Shown here: positions 58,183 to 64,000 of the stretch, piece after piece
How the letters are laid out: every line of letters begins with the position of its first letter
Numbering within the stretch: position 1 is the stretch's first letter
Assembly: GCA_005880915.1 (NCBI GenBank)
Contig: VBIW01000036.1
Coordinates: 91,800 to 155,799, forward strand
Direction: 5' to 3'
DNA from: Chloroflexota bacterium
GTDB lineage: Bacteria > Chloroflexota > Dormibacteria > Dormibacterales > Dormibacteraceae
DNA: 64,000 nt
The notes under the pieces: model-generated
Database searches by the model: none
What the model was told of the DNA's origin: nothing
Seen by the model: the letters and a program-made list of their open reading frames with translations, nothing else
Position numbers and translations under genes: made by a program

Positions 58183-59741
58183 CGCCCGGTCGCGTAGCTG
58201 AAAATGATCTCGTCGATCAATCGCTCGACTGGCGCGAGATCGTCGGTGAAGACCTGGTCGTGGTACGGCGAGACGCGCAGATTGCCGTCGTTCAGGACGC
58301 TCTGCGCCACCGACTGCGCCAGAGGCTCGTTGACCAGCCCCAGGTTGTGCTCGACGTCGGCGACAGTGGTGGGCTCCGTCGATCCGTACACGAGCGTGTT
58401 GCTGAACTGCGGGACGTCGACGAGAAAGACGCTTGGGTACACCGCGGCCATGGTGCTTGCGATCGCGTCGACGAGCCGGTAGTCGGTCGCGGTGCGGCCA
58501 GCATTGACGACGGCGACTCCGCCCGGCCTCAGGTGGCCGCGCACCTCGCTGAAGAACTCTCGCGTCGTCAGGTGAAATGGGATGTACGGCTGCCGGTACG
58601 CGTCCATGACGATCACGTCGTACTTGCCGGCTTGTGTGTCGAGCCAGTAGCGGGCGTCGGCGGCCACAGGATGCACGTTGGGCTCGTCGAGGTGAAAGAA
58701 GCGATGGGCGACGTTAAGGATCTCGGGATCGATCTCGACGCCGGTGATCTGCACATCCGTGCCGTACGCCGCGGTGTACTGCCTCGCCGCTGTGCCGCCC
58801 GCAAGGCCGAGGATCGCAACGTCCTTCGGGCGCACCTCGCCGTCCTGGGCGGCCCGGAATGAGTCGGCGACGAGCATGTAGTCCCACGGCCCGCCGGTCG
58901 AAAGACTGCTCGGGTCATAGATGGAGTGGATGGCCTCGCCTTCGTTGAGGATCAGCTCAGTCCTGGTTCCGTCCTGGACGACCTGAATGTATCCATACGC
59001 CGACTCCTTCTCGTACAGGAGCGTGCCGACCTGTGGCGGCTTGATGCCGGACGGAAGAAAGATCCACGCGAGGATGACGGCGGCCGCGAACGCCGCGTAG
59101 AACCTGCGGCGCGGCCACGGCCACAAACCGGCGACGGAGACCGCAACCAGGACGAGCCCGAATCCCTCGAGCGTCGGGCGCGTGCCGAATGTCGGGATGA
59201 ACCAGAACACCGGGAGGAACGTGCCGAGGATGCTGCCCGCAGTCGAGAGCGCGTAGACGCGACCCGCGGTGTTGCCGCCGGTCTCGATGTCGCGAAGCAG
59301 CAGCCGGATCGCGAACGGGCTCACGCAGCCAAGCAGGATCACCGGCGCTGCGAACAGCAGCACAACCGCAAGCAGCGTGCCCAGGACCAGGCCCACGCTC
59401 ACTTCCTTGAACCCCTGTTGCGAGATGAGCAGGATCGGGTAGCTCACGAGCGGGATGATGCCGATCCACAAACCTGCCCACGCGGTGATCTGGTACAGCA
59501 CCTCTTCGCGCGGATATCGGTCGGCCAGCCGGCCGCCGATGACGTAGCCGGCTGAGAGATAGATGAGGATCAGGCCGATCAGCACACCCCAGACGTACAG
59601 GCTCGTCCCAAAGTACGGCGCAAGCAGACGCGAGGCGCCGAACTCCACGCCCAGCGACGCCATACCGGATATGAAGACGAGCGGAAGCAGAAGGCGTCGC
59701 GACACGACGGCAGTGCTCAGATCGGTTGCTCTGCCGCCCAC
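58179..59741 (-). CDS. Membrane-bound spermidine synthase-like methyl/aminopropyl transferase
   Basis: 520 aa from GTG 59741 (GTG 59705, MSRRLLLPL, after the dnaJ stop, is also possible). The N-terminal 250 residues are seven to eight helices (VFISGMASLGVEFGASRLLAPYFG onward). The C-terminal domain is a Rossmann spermidine-synthase fold: ELILNEGEAIHSIYDP, AILGLAGGTAARQ (in place of GGGDG), VEIDPEILNVAHRFF, and DVIVMDAYRQPYIPFHLTTREFF. Such fused SpeE-like proteins are common but their substrate is not established; polyamine or other aminopropyl transfer is possible. Confidence 0.85.
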   Translation of the reverse strand: MGGRATDLSTAVVSRRLLLPLVFISGMASLGVEFGASRLLAPYFGTSLYVWGVLIGLILIYLSAGYVIGGRLADRYPREEVLYQITAWAGLWIGIIPLVSYPILLISQQGFKEVSVGLVLGTLLAVVLLFAAPVILLGCVSPFAIRLLLRDIETGGNTAGRVYALSTAGSILGTFLPVFWFIPTFGTRPTLEGFGLVLVAVSVAGLWPWPRRRFYAAFAAAVILAWIFLPSGIKPPQVGTLLYEKESAYGYIQVVQDGTRTELILNEGEAIHSIYDPSSLSTGGPWDYMLVADSFRAAQDGEVRPKDVAILGLAGGTAARQYTAAYGTDVQITGVEIDPEILNVAHRFFHLDEPNVHPVAADARYWLDTQAGKYDVIVMDAYRQPYIPFHLTTREFFSEVRGHLRPGGVAVVNAGRTATDYRLVDAIASTMAAVYPSVFLVDVPQFSNTLVYGSTEPTTVADVEHNLGLVNEPLAQSVAQSVLNDGNLRVSPYHDQVFTDDLAPVERLIDEIIFSYATGR

Positions 59742-60592
59742 TTCCGAGTTGCCTCGTCCATCGGGACGGGCAGCTGCACCCGAATCTCCGCGTACATATC
59801 GCCGGGCGGCCCGCCCTTGGGATCGGGAAGACCGAGGCCCTTCAGACGGATCTTGGTGCCGTTTTGCGTCTCAGGCGGGATGTTGAACTTGACCTGTCCC
59901 CCCTTCAGGGTCGGGGCTGAGACCTCGCCACCGCTAAGCGCGATGTGCAGCGGCACGGGCACGGCGACGCGTACGTCCTTTCCCTCGCGCGTGAAGATCG
60001 GGTCGGGGGCCACCTGTACCGTCGCACGCAGTCCAGGCACGCGGAGCACCGTACCTTCCTTCACCCCGGCCGGCACCTTGACCTCGACGCGGCGGCCGCC
60101 CGGAAGCTCGACGGTGCGGCTGGTGCCGCGATAGATCTCCGCGAGGCTCACCGTGATCGGCGCCTCCACGTCAATCGGCTGTGGTCGTGCACGGCCGCGC
60201 GCGTTGCCGAAGATCGAGCCGAAGATGTCGCCGAAGCCGCCCCCTTCGCCGAAGAGGTCTTCCATGTCCTCAGGGGTGACGGTGCGGTACTCGACGCGGC
60301 TCCCCGGGTCGGGGCGGAAGCCGCCGCCACGGCCCGCGCCTGGCTGCGCGCCGGCTGCCTCGGCCGCGGCCCAGTTGGGGCCGAACTCGTCGTAGAGCTT
60401 TCGCTTCTTGGCGTCGGAGAGAACGCCATGCGCCTCGGAGAGCTCCTTGAAGCGAGCTTCCGCCTGTTTGTCGCCCGAGTTGAGGTCAGGGTGGTACTTA
60501 CGGGCGAGCTTGCGGAAGGCAGAGGAAATCTCCTTTTGCGTGGCGGTTCGCGGCACGCCGAGGGCTTCGTAATAGTCCTTGGTCTTTGGCAC
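59717..60592 (-). CDS. DnaJ/CbpA-type co-chaperone
   Basis: 291 aa from GTG 60592. N-terminal J domain (about 5-70) with HPD in ARKYHPDLNSG, a Gly/Phe-rich linker (GGGFGDIFGSIFG), and two C-terminal substrate-binding beta domains (VSLAEIYRGTSRTVEL, LSGGEVSAPTLKGGQVKFNIP). It lacks the CxxCxGxG zinc fingers, so it is CbpA-like rather than DnaJ. Works with DnaK. Its 3' end overlaps the spermidine-synthase-like gene by 25 bases if that gene starts at 59741. Confidence 0.92.
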   Translation of the reverse strand: MPKTKDYYEALGVPRTATQKEISSAFRKLARKYHPDLNSGDKQAEARFKELSEAHGVLSDAKKRKLYDEFGPNWAAAEAAGAQPGAGRGGGFRPDPGSRVEYRTVTPEDMEDLFGEGGGFGDIFGSIFGNARGRARPQPIDVEAPITVSLAEIYRGTSRTVELPGGRRVEVKVPAGVKEGTVLRVPGLRATVQVAPDPIFTREGKDVRVAVPVPLHIALSGGEVSAPTLKGGQVKFNIPPETQNGTKIRLKGLGLPDPKGGPPGDMYAEIRVQLPVPMDEATRKWAAEQPI

Positions 60593-60621
60593 CGTTATTT
60601 GTTACCCGGTAGGGAAAGACT

Positions 60622-61245
60622 CTAAAGCTCGATCACTCTGGGCATGATTCCGTCCTCGTCGACCTCCAGCACGCCGACGGTCGGCGGTTCCCACCGCCTC
60701 AAGTGGCGCGCGACCTGCAGCCAGCACCATTCGAACCAACCTGGGTTCTGTTGCAGTCGCCGTTTCGCGGTGACGGGGTTCCACTGGTGGACGCCCCCGG
60801 GATTGAACAGAAGCACGCCGTCGATCCTGCGCATGTGCGATCGGTGCGTGTGCCCGAAGACGATGACATCGGCGTCAGGAAATCTTCGCCGCAGGCTGCG
60901 TGGCAGCCCATTGTGGGGCCGGAAGTAGCCCAGGCTCAGCGTCCACACCAGCGTCTGCCACTCTTCCAACCAGCGGGAGCGGTTGCCGTGGACGATCACG
61001 ATTCGCTTGCCCTCGACAGTCAGCTCGTAGGTCTGAGGCAACGTTTGGAGAGCGCCGTCGTGGTCGCCACGCACCGCCTGCACGGGGGCGATGAGCGCCA
61101 GCGAGTCAAGGGTCGAGCTCTGGTTGATATCGCCGGCGTGGAGGATCAGGTCCACGCCGCGGAATGCGATCGGGAGCCGATCAGGCAGGCGCTCCAGGAA
61201 CTCAGGGCAATGCGTGTCCGCCACGACGCCGACGCGCCTCGTCAC
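60622..61245 (-). CDS. YfcE/MJ0936-type metallophosphoesterase
   Basis: 207 aa from GTG 61245, with AGGTGG upstream. Calcineurin-like phosphoesterase: VVADTHCP (DxH), ILHAGDI (GD), VRGDHDG (GNHD with Asp for Asn), VIVHGNRSRW, and VFGHTHRSH. Two metal ions are bound. The substrate is unknown; YfcE members act on phosphodiesters. First gene of a minus-strand run with dnaJ and the spermidine-synthase-like gene. Confidence 0.88.
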   Translation of the reverse strand: MTRRVGVVADTHCPEFLERLPDRLPIAFRGVDLILHAGDINQSSTLDSLALIAPVQAVRGDHDGALQTLPQTYELTVEGKRIVIVHGNRSRWLEEWQTLVWTLSLGYFRPHNGLPRSLRRRFPDADVIVFGHTHRSHMRRIDGVLLFNPGGVHQWNPVTAKRRLQQNPGWFEWCWLQVARHLRRWEPPTVGVLEVDEDGIMPRVIEL

Positions 61246-61313
61246 CCCGGCGCCACCTGATTCACTGCTCAGCTAGCTTATCCGGAGCTCCCGGCTGATA
61301 TTTTGGTGCCTGA

Positions 61314-61351
61314 CTTGACAATTTGGCAAGGTCTGGTTTCTAATTTGAGTC
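61314..61351 (+). promoter_or_regulatory. Promoter with inverted repeat for DUF4097 gene
   Basis: Consensus -35 TTGACA (61315-61320), 18 bases, then TCTAAT (61339-61344), then 7 bases to the GTG start at 61352. A one-mismatch inverted repeat CTTGACAA-T-TTGGCAAG (61314-61330) covers the -35. No Shine-Dalgarno exists, so initiation on a leaderless mRNA is likely. Confidence 0.7.
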
Positions 61352-62089
61352 GTGAAAGACCTACAGCGCGAAATTTTGAGCCAGGTGGCGTCGGGGACGA
61401 TTACCGCCGAAGAGGGCGCGGCGCGCCTGGAAGCTCTCGAGTCAGGCCCGCCAGCCGCCACCGCTCCCACACCGCCGGGCGGTCCTAGGCAGGTCAAGCT
61501 CGTCTCGCGCTTCGGCAACACCGAGGTGATCGGAGACCCGGCCGTGAGCTTCGCCGTGGCGGATGGCCCTCACCGGGTCCGGCAGGACGGCGACACGATG
61601 CTTATCGAGCAGTCGATCTTCTCGGAGGGCACCTTCGAGTTCACCCGTCGCATGGGTCGAAACGGACTCGACTCCTTCGGCCGGAACCTGACCATCCGGA
61701 TGAACCCGACCCTCCCCCTGTTTGCGAAGGTGCAGGCGGGGAATGTGAAGATCGACGGAATCCACGGCCGGATCAGCGGAGAGATCCAGGCGGGGAATTG
61801 CGTGGTGAACGACTTCCGTGCGCCGATCAACCTCTCGGTCGTGGCCGGCAACGTCGAAGCCTCCGGAAAGCTCGACTCGGGTGCGAGCTCGATCAACTGC
61901 CGGGTCGGCGAGGTCAAGGTGACGCTTGGCCGCACCTCCAGCGTCCGGATCAAAGCACGCAACACGATGGGTGAGATCGCCTTCGGCGATGGCGTCAGCG
62001 CAGACGGGAACGATGCGAAGGTCGGCTCCGGGACAGGCACGCTCGAAATCGAATGCACGATGGGCAGCGTCCGCGTGGAGGTCGAATAG
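61352..62089 (+). CDS. SHOCT/LiaX-like N-terminus with DUF4097 beta-helix
   Basis: 245 aa from GTG 61352. Residues 1-30 are a short helical module (LQREILSQVASGTITAEEGAARLEAL) like those at the start of YvlB/LiaX proteins. The rest is a DUF4097-type repeated beta-strand domain: FGNTEVIGDPAV, KVQAGNVKIDGIHGRISGEIQAGNCVVNDF, NTMGEIAFGDGV. There is no signal peptide or membrane helix, so it is probably cytosolic or attached by a partner. Such proteins are often part of envelope-stress operons. One base separates it from the DUF2089 gene. Confidence 0.8.
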   Translation: MKDLQREILSQVASGTITAEEGAARLEALESGPPAATAPTPPGGPRQVKLVSRFGNTEVIGDPAVSFAVADGPHRVRQDGDTMLIEQSIFSEGTFEFTRRMGRNGLDSFGRNLTIRMNPTLPLFAKVQAGNVKIDGIHGRISGEIQAGNCVVNDFRAPINLSVVAGNVEASGKLDSGASSINCRVGEVKVTLGRTSSVRIKARNTMGEIAFGDGVSADGNDAKVGSGTGTLEIECTMGSVRVEVE

Positions 62090-62090
62090 C

Positions 62091-62471
62091 TTGGCCCGCA
62101 ACCCGACCCGCCGCCCGCCAAACAATTGCCCCGTCTGCAGCTCGCGGCTTGCGGTCACAAGGCTCACTTGCCCCTCATGTGATACGGAGCTGTCGGGCTC
62201 CTTCGCGTCGTGCGAGTTCTGCGTCCTCACCGACGAAGACCGCGAGGTGCTGCGCGTCTTCCTCGCCTCGCGCGGAAACATGAAGGAGCTCGAGAGGCAC
62301 CTTGCCGTGAGCTATCCGACGGCCCGTGCGCGCTTCGACGTGCTGCTCACAAAGCTCGGCATCGAGCGAGGACCCGCCGCGCCGTCATCGAATCGTGTCG
62401 AGCTGATGGAGCAGGTGGCGCGGGGCGAGATCGACATCGACGAGGCGCTCAAGCGCCTCGAAAACGGCTAG
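62091..62471 (+). CDS. DUF2089 family zinc-ribbon/HTH protein
   Basis: 126 aa from TTG 62091, the track start lying inside the previous gene. Zinc-ribbon CPVCSSRL and CPSCDTEL with CEFC, then a helix-turn-helix-like stretch (VLRVFLASRGNMKELERHLAVSYPTARARFDVLLTKLG), which together mark DUF2089, and a C-terminal SHOCT-like helix (MEQVARGEIDIDEALKRLENG). Likely a transcriptional regulator of its own operon, possibly through the DUF4097 protein (inference). GGAGG lies 11 bases before the start. Confidence 0.85.
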   Translation: MARNPTRRPPNNCPVCSSRLAVTRLTCPSCDTELSGSFASCEFCVLTDEDREVLRVFLASRGNMKELERHLAVSYPTARARFDVLLTKLGIERGPAAPSSNRVELMEQVARGEIDIDEALKRLENG

Positions 62472-62483
62472 GGAGGTTTCGAG

Positions 62484-62669
62484 ATGGTGCCCATGGAACC
62501 CGGTCCGGAAGACTTCGCCCGCCAGCTGGCCGAACGACGCGCCCGCATGGACGAAGCGCGCAAACTCGCCTACTACGCTCACTCGCGAACCGGAATACTG
62601 ACGCGTTTCCTGCGCCGGATTGCCGACCGCATCGACCCCACCGGCGACGGCCGCAAGAGGGTGCGCTAG
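62484..62669 (+). CDS. 61-aa protein, unknown function
   Basis: 61 aa from ATG 62484, preceded by GGGAGG at good distance. It is strongly helical and basic (DFARQLAERRARMDEARKLAYYAHSRTGILTRFLRRIADRID). No family recognised. The MFS gene starts on the next base, so it is co-transcribed with it. Confidence 0.65.
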   Translation: MVPMEPGPEDFARQLAERRARMDEARKLAYYAHSRTGILTRFLRRIADRIDPTGDGRKRVR

Positions 62670-63935
62670 ATGGCTTCGCCTGTCGACGAGCTGGTTGATG
62701 CGCCTGTAGCTGTTCCGCCGCGGCCGCGACCGTGGACGGTGTTCGCGTCAGGTCCGTTTCGCAAGCTGTGGCTGGCGACGGCCCTCTCCCTCTTCGGAGA
62801 CTTCTTCAACTACGTCGCGATGGCGTGGCTCGTCTTGCAGCTGACGGGCTCGAGCCTTGCCCTGGGAACCGTCCTTCTCGTGCAGGCACTGCCTAGAGCC
62901 GTCCTCATGCTGGTCGGGGGCGCGCTGGCGGACCGCCTTTCATCGCGCCTGACGATGCTTGGGTCGATGGGCTTGCGCGCCGCCCTGGTCGCCGCCCTTG
63001 CAGTGTTCGCTCTCACGGGCAGGATTGACATCTGGGAGGTCTACGGGTTCGCGGCGATGTTTGGCATAGTCGACGCGTTCTTCATGCCGGCGCGCCAATC
63101 GATCCTGCCGGCGGTCGTCGCCGACCACGAGCTCGAGCCAGGCAACTCCGTCTTGAATGTGACTTCGCAAGCCACAGTCGTCGTCGGTCCGGTGCTCGGT
63201 GGTCTGGTCGTCGCCGCCTTCGGCACAGGATGGGCATTCGCCGGCGACGCCGCGTTCTTCGCCATCGGCTTTGTATTGATCCTGATGTTGCCGGCGTTCA
63301 AGGCAACGGCGAGCGCGAAGCCGCGCTCCGGAGACGGCCTGGGCGGCCAGATCGTCGCGGGGTTCCGCTACGCATGGGCTGACGTCGGCATTCGCGTGTT
63401 GCTCATCGTCATCGCGGTCGTCGACTTCGGCGCCAACGCCGCGCTGGGCGTCGGGCTGCCGACCCTGGCCCACGGGCGATTCGCCGGCGGTGCGGCGGGT
63501 CTGGGTGTCCTCCTCGGAGCATGGGGGGTCGGGGCCACCGCTGGGGCGCTCGGTGCAGGATTCGTGTCCCCGCCAAAACGGTTTGGGCGGCTGATCGTGT
63601 TCCTCTGCCTGTGGCTCGGCCTCGGCATCGGCGCTGTTGGCCTGGTGCCATCGCTCGTTCCGGCAGCCTTGGCGATGGGTCTGTCCGGCGTGGGTACGGG
63701 CGTCGTCAACACCTACGGCATCAGCTGGCTGCAGCGACGCACCGCCCCCGCAATGCAAGGCCGCGTGATGTCGCTTGTGATGCTCGCCTCGATGGGGATG
63801 ACTCCGGTGGCTTACGCAGTGTCGGGCCCGATCGCGAACGTCAACCCGACGGCGTTGTTCGTGATTGCCGGTGGTCTGATGGTCCTTTGCGGCCTGGGAG
63901 CGGCGGCCAGCCGGTCGGTGCGGTCGCTCCGCTAG
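62670..63935 (+). CDS. MFS exporter (MFS_3/EntS-like)
   Basis: 421 aa from ATG 62670. About twelve helices: SGPFRKLWLATALSLFGDFFNYVAMAWLVLQLT at the start, GGALADRLSSRLTMLGSMGLRA (loop 2-3 signature), GIVDAFFMPARQSILPAVV, and the C-terminal half with LGVLLGAWGVGATAGALGAG and MQGRVMSLVML. This layout is the MFS_3 group, which includes siderophore and macrolide exporters. The substrate is unknown. Last gene of the plus-strand operon. Confidence 0.9.
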   Translation: MASPVDELVDAPVAVPPRPRPWTVFASGPFRKLWLATALSLFGDFFNYVAMAWLVLQLTGSSLALGTVLLVQALPRAVLMLVGGALADRLSSRLTMLGSMGLRAALVAALAVFALTGRIDIWEVYGFAAMFGIVDAFFMPARQSILPAVVADHELEPGNSVLNVTSQATVVVGPVLGGLVVAAFGTGWAFAGDAAFFAIGFVLILMLPAFKATASAKPRSGDGLGGQIVAGFRYAWADVGIRVLLIVIAVVDFGANAALGVGLPTLAHGRFAGGAAGLGVLLGAWGVGATAGALGAGFVSPPKRFGRLIVFLCLWLGLGIGAVGLVPSLVPAALAMGLSGVGTGVVNTYGISWLQRRTAPAMQGRVMSLVMLASMGMTPVAYAVSGPIANVNPTALFVIAGGLMVLCGLGAAASRSVRSLR

Positions 63936-63950
63936 CTGCTACCTGATTCC

Positions 63951-63972
63951 CGCGGCGACAAGTCCCGCCGCG
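63951..63972 (+). terminator. Hairpin after MFS gene
   Basis: Stem CGCGGCG/CGCCGCG with an 8-base loop, 15 bases after the MFS stop. No T-tract. The remaining bases to the window end hold no gene that I can support. Confidence 0.5.
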
Positions 63973-64000
63973 TGTGCGGCTGACGCATCCTGTCCCGCGT

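Noticed and set aside
1-64000. CRISPR arrays, insertion sequences, phage or plasmid genes
   Set aside because: No direct-repeat/spacer array, transposase, integrase or replication gene could be found. The only repeats are the 36-bp and 38-bp palindromic units.

Overview
The window is a compact, high-GC bacterial chromosome segment. Genes abut or overlap by 1-11 bases, GTG and TTG starts are common, and no transposase, integrase, phage gene or CRISPR array is visible. The gene content suggests a soil-type monoderm or Terrabacteria lineage: a Tad/Flp pilus operon without a secretin, an MshC-like short cysteine ligase, an Rv0121-type (F420-dependent-like) flavoprotein, Dxs with an actinobacterial-style thiamine loop, DUF3048, and promoters placed directly against start codons (leaderless-looking). 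Chloroflexota or Candidatus Dormibacterota, or a deep actinobacterial relative, is my best guess. That is inference, because no rRNA or marker tree is available.

Layout. 1-2.9 kb (+): 3' part of an Mrp/ApbC Fe-S scaffold ATPase, a DUF971 protein and a membrane-anchored DUF3048 protein. 2.9-14.8 kb (-): one long Tad-pilus operon, read from the right as RDD protein, cpaB, cNMP-domain/CpaE fusion, HEAT-repeat protein, tadA, tadB, tadC, two tadE-type pseudopilins, tadG, a second TadA-type ATPase, a 69-aa Arg-rich protein and the flp pilin last. 15-17 kb: three envelope proteins of unknown function. 17-27 kb: thioredoxin reductase, FixX-like ferredoxin, M20 peptidase (-), then DUF255 thioredoxin-fold protein, a LutB-LutA-like fusion, leucyl aminopeptidase and dxs (+). 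27-30.7 kb: DUF2203, PPOX flavoprotein, then a TetR regulator with two DNA-binding domains running into an ABC exporter pair behind a promoter that contains a perfect palindrome, and a zinc-ribbon protein.

30.7-42 kb: MshC/CysS-like ligase and metK (-); a secreted protein (+); a sigma factor, membrane Rieske protein and 87-aa protein operon (-); DUF4349 lipoprotein; ABC-F ATPase, lone lipoyl domain and sarcosine-oxidase-like flavoprotein (+); amidohydrolase, DUF6941-like and DedA proteins (-); a tRNA with CAU anticodon. 42-50 kb: DoxX, an MprF-like DUF2156 acyl/aminoacyl transferase, VOC protein and MtaA-type UroD-family protein (-), then a glycolate oxidase operon glcDEF (+). 49.7-52.2 kb (-): FHA protein and PP2C phosphatase. 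52.2-57.3 kb (-): a galactose operon galT-galK-GH2 preceded by a tiny ORF and a palindromic repeat, then a TIGR00725 protein. 57.3-57.7 kb: a structured intergenic stretch with a strong Shine-Dalgarno, a 23-codon ORF and three tandem 38-bp hairpin repeats. 57.7-64 kb: PaaI thioesterase, membrane-bound spermidine-synthase-like protein, CbpA-type DnaJ, metallophosphoesterase (-), then DUF4097, DUF2089, a 61-aa protein and an MFS exporter (+).

The parts most worth following are: the Tad operon with its unusual accessory genes; the sigma/Rieske operon, which looks like a redox-linked sigma/anti-sigma pair; the GH2 protein whose nucleophile position is Ala; the TetR gene whose first DNA-binding domain extends upstream of any canonical start codon; and the 57.4-kb structured locus.
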